Part shown: in pieces, positions 21,394 through 30,870 of the stretch
Numbering within the stretch: the first letter of the stretch is position 1
How the letters are laid out: each line of letters opens with the position of its first letter
Assembly: GCF_001421015.2 (NCBI RefSeq)
Contig: NZ_CP013023.1
Coordinates: forward strand, 4,636,001-4,700,000
Source: Paenibacillus bovis
Lineage (GTDB): Bacteria; Bacillota; Bacilli; Paenibacillales; Paenibacillaceae
Length of the DNA stretch: 64,000 nt
Direction of reading: 5' to 3'
Made by a program: the position numbers and the translations under genes
Notes under the pieces: generated by a model
What the model was told of the DNA's origin: nothing
The model's database searches: none
The model's input: only the letters and a program-made list of their open reading frames with translations

Positions 21394-21455
21394 CGCTCCC
21401 TGCTGATACCATGCTCTGATTTTGGAGATTGGTGTACAGTTCAGGGAGCGTTTTG
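21394..21455 (+). terminator. Intrinsic terminator after mnmA
   Basis: CGCTCCCTG (21394-21402) pairs with CAGGGAGCG (21442-21450) across a long loop, followed by TTTTG. Apart from this and a weak TTGACG-type -35 at 21462-21467, nothing else was seen between mnmA and the enolase gene. Confidence 0.7.
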
Positions 21456-21657
21456 TATTTATTGACGTAGTTACTTCTAAATTTTACTTTTACTTTTACG
21501 GATTAACGTTTTTGTCGTGATAGGCATAAACCTTTTTCGGGATAATTATTATGTATATGGATCGGATTACTTTTCTTCCACTCTCTCCTTTGATTAAACA
21601 TTCGTTTATCATTCGTTGTTCCAGCTCCAGCATCCTATCTACAGGAGGTTTCCCATT

Positions 21658-22929
21658 ATGCCCAATGCTACAATCTGCGCGATGCAAGGAAGGGAAATAT
21701 TTGATTCTCGCGGTAATCCTACTCTGGAAGTGGATGTACTGCTCGGTGACGGTACCTGGGGACGGGCAGCGGTTCCTTCCGGTGTATCCACAGGTGAACA
21801 TGAAGCGGTAGAACTGCGGGACGGCGGCAAACGGCTTGGCGGTAAAGGTGTGCTTCAGGCGGTGCGCCATGTAAATGAAACGATTGCCGAAGCGCTCAAA
21901 GGCCACTCACCTTTTGATCAGGCGGCTGTCGATCAGGTGATGATCGATCTGGACGGAACGCCGAATAAATCGCGGCTCGGTGCCAATACGATTCTCGGTG
22001 TATCGATGGCGGTATGTCGCGCAGCAGCGCAATCGCAGCGAATGCCTCTTTACCGTTATCTGGGCGGAGTGGACAGCGAACTGCCGCTTCCTTTTTTCAA
22101 TATTATAAATGGTGGCAAGCATGCAAAGACCGGCATCGCGATTCAGGAATTTATGATTACGCCGATAGGTGCTGTGCATTTTCGTGAAGCGATGGAACGG
22201 GTCGTTGAGACGTATCATATGCTTGGCTCTCTCCTGTCTGCTCGCGGACTCGCTACTTCGGTAGGCGACGAAGGTGGATTCGCGCCCCAGCTGAATTCCA
22301 GCGAAGAAGCTGTTCAGTTGATGGTAGAAGCTATTCAGCAGGCAGGTTATGAACCGGGCAAAGATATTGCGATTGCACTTGATCCGGCAGCAAGTGAATT
22401 TTACCGGGACGGGCTATATCATTTTGAAGGAAACCAGTGGACCGGCAGTGAGATGAGTGATTATTATGAACAGCTGATAGAGAAATACCCGGTGATTTCT
22501 ATAGAGGATGGCATGTCGGAAAAGGATGAAAGCGGCTGGCAGGCGATGACCCAGCGCCTCGGACAGCGTGTGCAGCTGGTCGGCGATGATATTTTCGTTA
22601 CCAACCCATCGATTTTCCGTGAAGGCATCCGCAAGCGAATCGGCAACTCTATTCTGATCAAACCGAATCAAATTGGCACCGTATCCCAATCTATGGAAGC
22701 GATCAAAATAGCAAGACAGGCCGGCTATACGACGATGATCTCTCACCGCTCCGGGGATACAGAAGATACTTTTATCGCTGATTTTGCTACCGGTATGAGT
22801 GCAGGACAGATCAAGACCGGCGCTGTAGCACGTACCGAAGGCGTAGCCAAGTACAATCAGTTCCTGCGGATCGAGGAAGAGTTGAGCAAATACGCACGAA
22901 TGGCTTCTTTTGTTTATCCGGGGCAGTAA
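21658..22929 (+). CDS. eno: Enolase (stand-alone, divergent paralogue)
   Basis: 423 residues, normal length. It interconverts 2-phosphoglycerate and phosphoenolpyruvate. All catalytic elements are visible: IQEFMI, the acid/base Glu in VGDEGGFAP, Mg ligands in [14 protein letters not shown] and VGDDIF, catalytic Lys in [21 protein letters not shown] and GQIKTGA. Several positions differ from typical glycolytic enolases: SGVSTG instead of [15 protein letters not shown] where NGGxHADNN is usual, and [10 protein letters not shown] for SIEDPLAEDD. AGGAGG precedes the ATG at 21658. It is not in a gap-pgk-tpi-pgm cluster, so it may be a second enolase beside a main copy elsewhere. Confidence 0.93.
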   Translation: MPNATICAMQGREIFDSRGNPTLEVDVLLGDGTWGRAAVPSGVSTGEHEAVELRDGGKRLGGKGVLQAVRHVNETIAEALKGHSPFDQAAVDQVMIDLDGTPNKSRLGANTILGVSMAVCRAAAQSQRMPLYRYLGGVDSELPLPFFNIINGGKHAKTGIAIQEFMITPIGAVHFREAMERVVETYHMLGSLLSARGLATSVGDEGGFAPQLNSSEEAVQLMVEAIQQAGYEPGKDIAIALDPAASEFYRDGLYHFEGNQWTGSEMSDYYEQLIEKYPVISIEDGMSEKDESGWQAMTQRLGQRVQLVGDDIFVTNPSIFREGIRKRIGNSILIKPNQIGTVSQSMEAIKIARQAGYTTMISHRSGDTEDTFIADFATGMSAGQIKTGAVARTEGVAKYNQFLRIEEELSKYARMASFVYPGQ

Positions 22930-23138
22930 ACAGCAGTCAGGATAGAATAAGACGAACAGAATCGATTTTTTCTATAGATTGACGGACACTTTATTGCTGC
23001 TTACAAATGAAGATAGCCTAAACAGGTCGCATCATATGACGTGAGAACAGACTGTCTGCAAAGCGCTTGAACAAAATTTCTTTCCCTGAAAAATCCTGTT
23101 TATTTTACTTATTTCATTTTAACATTTACATGATTATT

Positions 23139-23176
23139 AAAAAGCTTCCTCTCCGGTTATGGATAAGGAAGCTTTT
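23139..23176. terminator. Bidirectional terminator between enolase and fluC2
   Basis: AAAAGCTTCCT and AAGGAAGCTTTT form a stem flanked by A and T runs, so it can stop transcripts from both sides of this convergent junction. Confidence 0.8.
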
Positions 23177-23240
23177 GGTATGCGTTTTTTTTGCTATGCG
23201 CAGTTGGATAGGCGGTCTGACGAACTGGCTTTGTTCTATT

Positions 23241-23606
23241 TTATAAATAAAGATGACCAAGCAGGATACCCAGTCCTGCCAGTAGAATACCGCACACGTA
23301 GGATAGCCCCAGGTAGCTGAACAGCGTAGTGTGCTTCTTTTTGAGATGCAGTTCGATACTTTCCAGTTTGAAGGTGGAAAATGTGGTATAGCTGCCTATA
23401 AACCCGGTGCCGATCAGCAGCTGTATATGGCTGTCTGCACCAGACCCAACCAGCAATCCCAGCAAAAAGGACCCGGTGAGATTGATCAGAAATGTCGCCA
23501 GCGGAAAATCCATCGGCCATTTACGCTTGATCCAATTGGACAAGAGCAGCCGGGTCAGTACACCCAATACGGCTCCGCACGCAACCAGTACAATATTAAC
23601 GAACAT
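23241..23606 (-). CDS. fluC2: Fluoride channel FluC (CrcB), second copy
   Basis: 121 residues, four transmembrane helices. GxxGAxxRLLL at the N-terminus, FPLATFLINLTGSFLLG and GTGFIGSYTTFSTFKLE are the Fluc signatures; the Phe pair and polar track line the F- pore and the central Na+ site. Fluc channels are dual-topology dimers that let cytoplasmic fluoride leak out. GGGAGGAGG six bases before the ATG at 23606 is a strong ribosome site. It overlaps the upstream fluC by 11 bp, so both are made from one riboswitch-controlled message. Paired genes in Bacillales may form heterodimers of opposite orientation; this is not provable from sequence. Confidence 0.94.
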   Translation of the reverse strand: MFVNIVLVACGAVLGVLTRLLLSNWIKRKWPMDFPLATFLINLTGSFLLGLLVGSGADSHIQLLIGTGFIGSYTTFSTFKLESIELHLKKKHTTLFSYLGLSYVCGILLAGLGILLGHLYL

Positions 23607-23988
23607 GCGGTGCCTCCTCCCGCTTCAACCAGCGTTCACTCAGGTAAAAGCCCAGCCGGGAAGCCAGCAGGCCACCAACCAGACTGATCATAATATACAG
23701 CGCAGCGAATCCGTACCACTGCTTCTCGATCATCTGGATACTCTCTACACTGAATGTCGAGAACGTGGTAAATGAACCGACAAAGCCTGTTCCTATCGCT
23801 GTAATAAGCATGGGTGAGAACCGGGGCAGCCGGGATAGATACTTCATGATTACAGCCAGCAGAAAAGAGCCTGCCAGATTGATCAGCAGTGTCGCCAGCG
23901 GAAATCCATGATTCGGGATTAGCACGCTGATCAGATAGCGGCATACCGCGCCCAGTACGCCAAACAGAGCTACAAGTACATAAAGCAT
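23596..23988 (-). CDS. fluC1: Fluoride channel FluC (CrcB), first copy
   Basis: 130 residues, four helices. GVLGAVCRYLIS, GFPLATLLINLAGSFLLA and GTGFVGSFTTFSTFSVESIQM give the same Fluc signatures as the neighbour. Its C-terminal tail (SERWLKREEAPHVR) is basic, while fluC2 carries Lys residues in its last loop; charge bias of this kind sets topology in paired small channels. AAAGGAG lies about 11 bases before the ATG at 23988. It is the first gene after a fluoride riboswitch, so both genes should be switched on by fluoride ions. Confidence 0.94.
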   Translation of the reverse strand: MLYVLVALFGVLGAVCRYLISVLIPNHGFPLATLLINLAGSFLLAVIMKYLSRLPRFSPMLITAIGTGFVGSFTTFSTFSVESIQMIEKQWYGFAALYIMISLVGGLLASRLGFYLSERWLKREEAPHVR

Positions 23989-24011
23989 GATTTTTCATTC
24001 TCCTTTTCCAC

Positions 24012-24121
24012 AAAAAATGACTCCTACCTGAATAGAGCCGTATCATACGTTGGCTCAACAGGTAGGAGTCATCAGCTGATTATTATGCCAGCGGTTAACG
24101 GCGAACTCCATCACCGATTCA
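24012..24121 (-). promoter_or_regulatory. Fluoride riboswitch (crcB motif) with expression-platform terminator
   Basis: On the minus strand the aptamer reads GAATCGGTGATGGAGTTCGCC, then GTTAACCGC and CAGCTGATGACTCCTACC, matching the conserved parts of the crcB RNA (GGTGATGG...CGCC, AACCGC, CTGATGACTCCT). GATGACTCCTACCTG then pairs with CAGGTAGGAGTCAT, followed by TTTTTT, so aptamer and terminator share bases. Fluoride binding would keep the terminator from forming and allow transcription of both fluC genes. This is a direct motif match supported by the downstream genes. Confidence 0.95.
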
Positions 24122-24130
24122 ATTATTTAC

Positions 24131-24159
24131 AATATAGCCTATTCCGGTACCGGTGTAAA
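24131..24159 (-). promoter_or_regulatory. Sigma-A promoter of the fluoride riboswitch-fluC unit
   Basis: On the minus strand, TTTACA (24154-24159) and TATATT (24131-24136) are 17 bp apart and lie about 10 bp upstream of the aptamer. Confidence 0.7.
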
Positions 24160-24176
24160 TGCCTCTCCAGAAGTGC

Positions 24177-25496
24177 TTAGGTAGTTCCTCTGCGCCGTTC
24201 TTGATTCAGCCGGATTTTGGATTCATTGCCCTGATCGGTCGCTTTGTAGAATACACGCCGGGACAGATTTTTGGGAAGGTATTCCTGCTCTACATAATGA
24301 TTCGGGAAATTATGCGGATATTTGTATCCTTCGTGACCGAGCTGGGCAGAGCCTTTGTAATGGGTATCGCGCAGATGCAGCGGCACCTCGGCAGATTTGA
24401 TCTCATCCATGGCAGACATCGCGCGGGAGATCGCCGTATAGACAGCATTGGACTTGGGACTCTCGACCGCAAATAGAATGGCCTGTGCAATATTCAGCTT
24501 GGCTTCCGGCCAGCCATTGGTCCGGTAAGCATCCAGTGCGCCTAGTGCCTGCACCATCGCCTGCGGATTGGCCAGCCCAATATCTTCGCTGCTGGCAGCA
24601 ATCAGGCGCCGGATAAAGGTCATTGGGTCCATACCCAGCTTCTCTACCGCATACAGGAACCAGAACAACGCCGCATCACTGGAACCGCGGATACTTTTAT
24701 GAAAAGCGGACAATACATCATACTGGGTTGATTCATCCGCACGCACGGTCGGACGGCGGATCGACTCTTCCGCTACGTCCAGCGTCAGATGAATCGTGCC
24801 GTCTACCTCTGGCGGTGTAGTGAGTGCTGCCAGTTCCAGTGCATTCAGCGCACGGCGGATATCTCCATTCGCCATTGAAGCGATATGATCCAGTGCAGCT
24901 TCATCCACCTGCAGCTTCATAAAGCCCAAGCCTTTTTCCGGATCATCCAGAGCACGGCGCATAGCGATCAGGGAATGCTCCTTGGTGAGGGGATGCAGCT
25001 GGAACAGCGTCGAGCGGCTCATCAGGGCACCATTTACATAATGAAAAGGATTCTCGGTCGTCGCCCCGATAAAAATAATCGTACCTTTCTCTACAGCCGG
25101 CAGCAGTGCATCCTGACGGGAGCTGTTGAACCGGTGCACCTCATCCAGAAACAGGATCGTTTTGGTGCCATACAGCGACTTGTTCGTCTGGGCACGCTCA
25201 ATCACTTCGCGTACTTCTTTGACTGTCGCATCGACTGCATTGAGACGGACAAATTCGCCCTTGGTATGTTTGGATATGATATGAGCGAGTGTAGTCTTGC
25301 CGCAGCCCGGTGGCCCGTAGAGGATAATGGAAGTGACCTGATCCGCTTCGATCGCACGGCGCAGCAGCTTGCCCGGTCCTACGATATCTTCCTGACCGAT
25401 ATATTCGTCCAGCGATTGTGGACGTACCCGGTCGGCGAGCACGCCCATTCCGTCCGAGCCGGTATTGCTATTCTCGTTAAAGGAAAACAAATCCAT
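24177..25496 (-). CDS. rarA: Replication-associated recombination protein A (RarA/MgsA)
   Basis: 439 residues. A clamp-loader-type AAA+ ATPase: Walker A LYGPPGCGKTTLAHII, Walker B ILFLDEVHRFNSSRQDALLP, sensor 1 IGATTENPF, then the helical lid and the C-terminal tetramerisation domain with HYKGSAQLGHEGYKYPHNFPNHYV. It acts at stalled replication forks. Start 25496 (MDLFSFNEN) has AGGATGTG upstream; the open frame extends further but without family-like residues. It matches YrvN, beside tcdA-aspS-hisS in Bacillus; here a helicase and a purine permease separate them. Its stop lies 18 bp from the fluC promoter. Confidence 0.95.
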   Translation of the reverse strand: MDLFSFNENSNTGSDGMGVLADRVRPQSLDEYIGQEDIVGPGKLLRRAIEADQVTSIILYGPPGCGKTTLAHIISKHTKGEFVRLNAVDATVKEVREVIERAQTNKSLYGTKTILFLDEVHRFNSSRQDALLPAVEKGTIIFIGATTENPFHYVNGALMSRSTLFQLHPLTKEHSLIAMRRALDDPEKGLGFMKLQVDEAALDHIASMANGDIRRALNALELAALTTPPEVDGTIHLTLDVAEESIRRPTVRADESTQYDVLSAFHKSIRGSSDAALFWFLYAVEKLGMDPMTFIRRLIAASSEDIGLANPQAMVQALGALDAYRTNGWPEAKLNIAQAILFAVESPKSNAVYTAISRAMSAMDEIKSAEVPLHLRDTHYKGSAQLGHEGYKYPHNFPNHYVEQEYLPKNLSRRVFYKATDQGNESKIRLNQERRRGTT

Positions 25497-25821
25497 AAGG
25501 ATCACATCCTGTCTTTGGTTAGTGTATGATTGGCTTGATAAATTATCAGTGTATATTTCAATCGCTCCGGGAAGAGACTCTATCACGCCTTCCCGTTAAG
25601 AATAGAGATCTGGAACAACTGCTTACAGCGATGCGTCTTTATTCACAAAGGTCGATCCTGGATAAAATTCTCTTCTCTGCGCTATGCTCCTGGGTATACT
25701 TTGTAGATACGAATTTGTTTTATCAGGTAGACAGACATCATTTAGAATCGATTACCTGTTCAGAGATATTTGTATGATAGTTATAAAGATCAACCTATAT
25801 ATTTTACCACTGAAGTGTATA

Positions 25822-25860
25822 AATGAAAAAGAAGAGGCTCCAGTAAACACTGGAACCTCT
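25822..25860 (-). terminator. Intrinsic terminator after the HelD-type helicase
   Basis: On the minus strand, AGAGGTTCCAGT pairs with ACTGGAGCCTCT, then TCTTTTTC follows. The rest of 25497-25965 is AT-rich and shows no further gene. Confidence 0.8.
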
Positions 25861-25965
25861 CGGCTGTTACGCACAATCAGGGAAATATTATTTATTTCTA
25901 TTTGTAGGATGAGATAATGTAGAAAAGCAATATCGACAAAACGCTTAGTGAATGCTAATGACGAA

Positions 25966-28122
25966 TTATTGGGCTGCTGACTGATCCGCTTCGGCAGTCA
26001 CATACTCCGGCAGCTGTTCTCCATGCAGCAGCCACAGTTCGTGCAGTGCACGGGTGCAGCCGACATAGAGCAGCTTGGCATCCCAGGAGTCATTCCGGTA
26101 ATGGTCGGTGTCTACATCGGTAACGATAACCGCATCGAATTCCAACCCTTTGGACAGATAGACCGGCAGGATCGAGTGTCCCCCCTGATAAGCAGCTTTG
26201 CCGCCGTCGATCAGATGGATATCAAGACCGGCTGCGGTAAGCTGTTCATGCAGCGCTTGCGCTTCATGCAGGGTACGGGTCAGGATTGCGGTTGTGCGAT
26301 AATCCTTCGCCTGAAGCTGCTGCCAGTAATCGGCAATAACTGCCGGGCGATTGTCCGGCGTACATTCCAGCATACGAACCGGATCGCCGCTGCGGAAGAC
26401 TGGTACAGCCGTAATGCCGTTACGTACCCCGCGTTCCAGAATGATATTGGCAAATTCGATAATTTCCATCGTTGACCGGTAGCTTCGGGTCAGTGGGAAA
26501 TAGTCGGTATTTTCTTCCGGGAACAGACTGCTCATTTCTTCCCATGCCTGTACTCCGCGGTAAGCATGGATTCCCTGGGACAGATCGCCCAGAATCGTAA
26601 AGGAACTGCCGCGTACATACAGATCCAGCAGTGCCACATGAAATGGCGAGAAATCCTGGGCTTCATCGATAACCACATGGTCGAATCGACGGCTGCCATC
26701 CATTTCATTCAGCAGGGTATGAATATAGACGAGCGCCGGCAGATCTTCATCCCGAATCCGGTCTTTTTTGAGCTCGGCGGATACGCTTTTGAGAATCGGA
26801 GCTGGAATCTGTTCCCATACGGCTGCCAGACTTTCGGCATCGCCGGTAATTTTGCCGGTTTTGAACAGCTGCTTGTACAGTGCCAGCGGTTCGTATTTGG
26901 GCCATTTATTACCGTACGATTTCTCGCGCTGGGATGCTTTTTTCTTGCGCTCTTTGCGAATCGCTTCAGAAGGGGCCTTTTTGAGTCTCATCTCTACCCA
27001 GCGATGAATACGGGCGATCACCCGCTCTTTGCGCTTGGCGAGTGGATAATGGCGGTATTCATTACTGAACCAGTCCATAATCTCATCCCTGCTCAGTACC
27101 GCACCATCCCATGGACTGAAGTCCATTTCCGGCACGGCTGTCCTTTCCAGCCGCTCGACAAATTCCCGAACCAGCTTCATAAAGCCAATCGAACCTTTGA
27201 ATCGCGATGGCGTCTCTTCGCTGACTTCCGGTCGGTCTGGCGATTCGAACCAGTATTCATACGTCTCCGAAGCAGGGATGAGCCGGATATCACTGTCCAG
27301 AATACTCTGCGCCCAATCGGCAAATGTACTCTGCTGGATATCGCCTACTCCCAGCTCCGGCAGTACTTCCGAGATATAATCAAGGAACATATTATTCGGT
27401 GCAAAAATAATCATTTTCTCTGCGGATACCTGCTCCTGATACTGATACAGCAGAAAAGCCAGCCGGTGCAGCGCGACAGTCGTCTTCCCGCTGCCGGCGA
27501 CGCCCTGAATAACCAGGGCAGTATTTTTCACTGCCCGGATAATCCGGTCCTGTTCGGCCTGAATCGTAGAGACGATATCCCGCAGTTTGTTGTCTTTGTT
27601 TTCACCGAGCCGGTAGACGAGGAATTCGTCCGTCACGACCGGCTCTGTACTTTCCCGGTCATAGGTATCAGCCAGCCGTTCCAGCAGACGTTGACGAATT
27701 ACGATATTGCGTTTCAGATACACCAGGCCTTCGATCAGACCTTCCGGTGACTCATATTCCGCCATTTCTTCGCCACCGGTAAAGGAATAAAACAGGCTGG
27801 CAACCGGTGCGCGCCAGTCCACTACCAGCGGCTGGTCATCAATCTCCGATTTGCCAACACCTACTTTGCCGATATAGAGCGGCTGACGTTCACCGCTGCC
27901 ATTTTCCGCAAAATCAAGCCGTCCAAAATAAGGTTCACGTGCGCTTTTTGCCAGAGTCTTCCGCTGCTCTTCACGTCCGGCTTCGAGTACCTGTTCGGTA
28001 AAGTCATGTCCGGTATAGACGGGAATCTGCTGCAGCCGGTTCAGCTGTGCATCGACCTCATCCAGTGTATGCTGCAGCTTGTGCTTCTCTTCTTGATAGG
28101 CACTTTGAAAATCCTTTTCCAA
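25966..28122 (-). CDS. helD: HelD-type UvrD/Rep-like ATPase (RNA polymerase recycling factor family)
   Basis: 718 residues. An N-terminal coiled coil (1-60), then a long region before the ATPase parts: Walker A IQGVAGSGKTTVALHRLAFLL near residue 210, a large insertion (about 300-460), Walker B HVVIDEAQDFSPFH, ILGDLSQGIHAYRG, and C-terminal motifs LSKGLEFDAVIVTD and LLYVGCTRALHEL. In Bacillus, HelD strips stalled RNA polymerase off DNA and nucleic acids. The start is TTG at 28122, because AGGAGG lies nine bases upstream and no ATG is nearby. It is inserted between rarA and the purine permease, an unusual place compared with Bacillus. Paralogues are common, so the exact role is tentative. Confidence 0.85.
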   Translation of the reverse strand: MEKDFQSAYQEEKHKLQHTLDEVDAQLNRLQQIPVYTGHDFTEQVLEAGREEQRKTLAKSAREPYFGRLDFAENGSGERQPLYIGKVGVGKSEIDDQPLVVDWRAPVASLFYSFTGGEEMAEYESPEGLIEGLVYLKRNIVIRQRLLERLADTYDRESTEPVVTDEFLVYRLGENKDNKLRDIVSTIQAEQDRIIRAVKNTALVIQGVAGSGKTTVALHRLAFLLYQYQEQVSAEKMIIFAPNNMFLDYISEVLPELGVGDIQQSTFADWAQSILDSDIRLIPASETYEYWFESPDRPEVSEETPSRFKGSIGFMKLVREFVERLERTAVPEMDFSPWDGAVLSRDEIMDWFSNEYRHYPLAKRKERVIARIHRWVEMRLKKAPSEAIRKERKKKASQREKSYGNKWPKYEPLALYKQLFKTGKITGDAESLAAVWEQIPAPILKSVSAELKKDRIRDEDLPALVYIHTLLNEMDGSRRFDHVVIDEAQDFSPFHVALLDLYVRGSSFTILGDLSQGIHAYRGVQAWEEMSSLFPEENTDYFPLTRSYRSTMEIIEFANIILERGVRNGITAVPVFRSGDPVRMLECTPDNRPAVIADYWQQLQAKDYRTTAILTRTLHEAQALHEQLTAAGLDIHLIDGGKAAYQGGHSILPVYLSKGLEFDAVIVTDVDTDHYRNDSWDAKLLYVGCTRALHELWLLHGEQLPEYVTAEADQSAAQ

Positions 28123-28379
28123 TTTCAGTTACCTCCTAAGAAATGCTTGGGTCTCTTTGTCCGGCAATAACAAGCAAAGAGCACACCAGTCATTCCCGGT
28201 CTTCGATATGACCGGGCTGTGCCTGATGTACTCTTGTATGTTAGCGCTTCTGTTTATAGTTTTTACCATGAACAAAGGAATTTCAATATATCACAGCAAG
28301 AATGGAAATACCAGCAAAAATACGTGGAAATACCATCTATCCGATGTATTCCATCCTTTCGCCCAATCCTTATTTTTGC

Positions 28380-29675
28380 CTAGAGCAGCGCATTGACCAC
28401 AAAATTGGCCAGGAACAAAATTGCGATACCGTACAGAATCTTTGGTACTTCTCTGCCTTTACCCTGTGCTAACTTCACCACCGGATAAGCAATAAAGCCA
28501 AATGCCATACCGTCGACAATACTGTACGTAAACGGAATCATGACGATGATCAGAAACGCCGGGAACGAGTCAGCAAAATTGCTGAACTTGATCTCCTGGA
28601 TCGCCTGCGTCATCATTGCTCCAATTACGATCAGCACCGGTGCCAGTGCACTGTCCGGAATATAGCCAAGCCACGGAATAAAGAAGAAAGTCGCGCCGAA
28701 CAATACGGCCGTGATCAGCGGTGTAATACCCGTGCGTCCGCCTGCTGCGATACCGGCAGTGGATTCTGCAGCTGCGACTGTCGGACTGGAGCCGATCAGA
28801 CCCGCCAGGATATTGGAGATGGACAATGCCCGCAGACTGCCCTTGAACGTCTCCGGACGTTTGGCCATATCGGTCTGCGCACCTATTAACCCGATGTTTT
28901 CAAATACAAGAATCAGCAGCAGCAGGAATACGGCGATCCAGAACGGCAAACGAAGCATTCCTTCCAGCGTAAACGCACCGAATAAAGGCGTATACGCCGA
29001 GATTACACTGCCGTCTCCGATATTCGCCGCACTGCCCACACCGAGCAGATGTGCCATAATCGTCCCGAACAGAATACTGATCAGCAGTCCACCGGGAACA
29101 TTGCGAATAACAAGTACTACAGCGACCAGCAGAGTTACACAGGATACGATAACCTGTGGATCATTAAAATGACCAATCGTGACAAAGGTCGTCTGGTGCG
29201 CGATTACAATACCGCTTTTTTGCAGACCGACAAAAGTCAGGAACAATCCAATCCCTACTGTGATTCCCAGCTGCAGCATAGCCGGAATCGCCTGACTGAT
29301 TAGCCGGTGCAGGGATGTAAACGCCACTATGGCAAATAACAAGCCCGACACCGTGACAACCATCAGCGCTTCCTGCCAGCTGAGTCCCATCGATCGTACT
29401 AGCGTATAGGTGAAAAAGGCATTGACTCCCATACCCGGAACAACAATAATTGGCGACTTGCCGAGGAAAGCGATTACCAAACAGCTGATAATGGAAATCA
29501 ATAGCGTCGCTGCCATTCCTGCCTTGAGCGGAATGCCTGCGTCGGACAGAATCGTGGCATTGACCAGTACAATATAGACGACGGCAAAATAAGCGACGAC
29601 ACCGGCCAGTATTTCTTTGCGCAGCACATCACGGGCCGGCATAAAGCCCAGCATCCGCTGTAACTTCTCACGCAT
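28380..29675 (-). CDS. NCS2/AzgA-type purine permease (PbuG/PbuO-like)
   Basis: 431 residues, about 12-14 hydrophobic segments. AYFAVVYIVLVNATILSDAGIP, VVPGMGVNAFFTY, SSPTVAAAESTAGIAAGGRTGITPLITAVLF and MIPFTYSIVDGMAFGF are the signatures of hypoxanthine/guanine or adenine H+ symporters. It imports purine bases for salvage, fitting apt elsewhere in the window. Two adjacent ATGs (29678, 29675) follow GGGAG; the second is better spaced. No purine riboswitch was found upstream; instead there is a short 10-bp triplicate. The exact base specificity cannot be read from the sequence. Confidence 0.9.
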   Translation of the reverse strand: MREKLQRMLGFMPARDVLRKEILAGVVAYFAVVYIVLVNATILSDAGIPLKAGMAATLLISIISCLVIAFLGKSPIIVVPGMGVNAFFTYTLVRSMGLSWQEALMVVTVSGLLFAIVAFTSLHRLISQAIPAMLQLGITVGIGLFLTFVGLQKSGIVIAHQTTFVTIGHFNDPQVIVSCVTLLVAVVLVIRNVPGGLLISILFGTIMAHLLGVGSAANIGDGSVISAYTPLFGAFTLEGMLRLPFWIAVFLLLLILVFENIGLIGAQTDMAKRPETFKGSLRALSISNILAGLIGSSPTVAAAESTAGIAAGGRTGITPLITAVLFGATFFFIPWLGYIPDSALAPVLIVIGAMMTQAIQEIKFSNFADSFPAFLIIVMIPFTYSIVDGMAFGFIAYPVVKLAQGKGREVPKILYGIAILFLANFVVNALL

Positions 29676-29730
29676 CATATAACTCCCTCTCTGTATGATT
29701 AGCCCCTGTAACAGAGATAATCTGTCTGCC

Positions 29731-29758
29731 AAGCCAAGCTAAGCCAAGTCAAGCCAAC
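29731..29758. repeat. 10-bp tandem triplicate in the permease leader
   Basis: AAGCCAAGCT, AAGCCAAGTC and AAGCCAACGA follow in register, 56 bp upstream of the permease start. Function is unknown. Confidence 0.6.
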
Positions 29759-29905
29759 GACCAGGGCTTGCAGACATTTTCTAATGTATAACTTTTTGCA
29801 TGTATATGAATAATCTTCGGTTGTGAATCGCCGGACTTTATAGCCAGATGCAATAGATTTTTATCCACATCTGCCCACACAGGAATTTACGAATGACTTC
29901 CAGCC

Positions 29906-29941
29906 CAAAAAAACGTGCCTTCCGCGAATGGACAGGCACGC
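29906..29941 (-). terminator. Intrinsic terminator after tcdA
   Basis: On the minus strand, CGTGCCT pairs with AGGCACG, extended by partial pairing, and is followed by TTTTTTTGG. Confidence 0.8.
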
Positions 29942-29982
29942 TCTGATAACCTGGGGCAGTAAGTGTATCCACTGCCATTACA

Positions 29983-30741
29983 TTAAATTTCAATACCGTG
30001 CTTGGCCAGCATTTCCTTGACGACTACACTCACCATAATCAGTCCTGCCACAGGCGGCACAAAAGCATTACTTGCTGGTGGCTGCTGTGCTTTACGGATT
30101 TCCGGTGCATTCTCGGGAACGATCTTCTCGGTGACATCCTGACGCGGCTTTTTAGGCTGCTCGGTCGAGAAGACGACTTTAACACCTTTATGGATACCAT
30201 CTTTGCGTAGCTTGGTACGTACGACGCGGGCAATCGGGTCCATATGGGTTTTGGAAATATCGGCTACCTGGAACAGTGTCGGATCGACTTTGTTGGCAGC
30301 TCCCATACTGGAGATAATCGGAATTTTGCGACGCAGACATTCTTTGATCAAATGCACTTTGTAAATGATCGTATCCGAAGCATCCACCACATAATCCAGG
30401 TCATATTTGAACAGCTCTTCATACGTTTCTTCGGTGTAAAACATATTCAGGGCAATCGCTTCACATTCCGGATTAATCAGTTTTACCCGATCGACCATCA
30501 GATCTGCTTTTTTCTGTCCCACAGTAGTGGTCAGGGCATGGATCTGGCGATTGATATTGGTAATATCAACAACATCCTTGTCAATCAGGATAATTTTGCC
30601 GACACCGGTACGCGCCAGTGCTTCTACGGCAATAGAACCCACGCCGCCAATACCGAGTACAGCGACTGTACTGTTTTTCATAACTTCAATACCTTCCGGT
30701 CCAAAAGCCAGCTCGGTACGTGAAAATTGATTCAACATCAT
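29983..30741 (-). CDS. tcdA: tRNA threonylcarbamoyladenosine dehydratase
   Basis: 252 residues. A ThiF/E1-like enzyme: VLGIGGVGSIAVEALARTGVGKIILIDKDVVDITNINRQI is the adenylating Rossmann signature; KVHLIKECLRRKIPIISSMGAANKVDPT follows. It cyclises t6A37 of tRNA to ct6A with ATP. A hydrophobic C-terminal segment (PPVAGLIMVSVVVKEML) may be a membrane contact, as in E. coli TcdA. AAAGGAG before the ATG at 30741 supports the start. It follows aspS by 129 bp; a hairpin with T tract lies between them. Confidence 0.95.
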   Translation of the reverse strand: MMLNQFSRTELAFGPEGIEVMKNSTVAVLGIGGVGSIAVEALARTGVGKIILIDKDVVDITNINRQIHALTTTVGQKKADLMVDRVKLINPECEAIALNMFYTEETYEELFKYDLDYVVDASDTIIYKVHLIKECLRRKIPIISSMGAANKVDPTLFQVADISKTHMDPIARVVRTKLRKDGIHKGVKVVFSTEQPKKPRQDVTEKIVPENAPEIRKAQQPPASNAFVPPVAGLIMVSVVVKEMLAKHGIEI

Positions 30742-30779
30742 GATTCGCTCCTTTCACCTTCTGTACTGTCTTCGACTCC

Positions 30780-30829
30780 CTACACAAAACAACTGCTGCA
30801 AATGGTGCATCACACACCTTTGCAGCAGA
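30780..30829 (-). terminator. Intrinsic terminator after aspS
   Basis: On the minus strand, CTGCTGCAAAGGTG pairs with CACCATTTGCAGCAG, then TTGTTTTG follows. Confidence 0.75.
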
Positions 30830-30870
30830 AGATCATTCTGGTGGTCGTGCTTAAAGGGTATTTACCTGCC

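Noticed and set aside
29700..29982. Purine riboswitch before the purine permease
   Set aside because: The conserved three-way junction and loop sequences of the purine aptamer were not found in this stretch.
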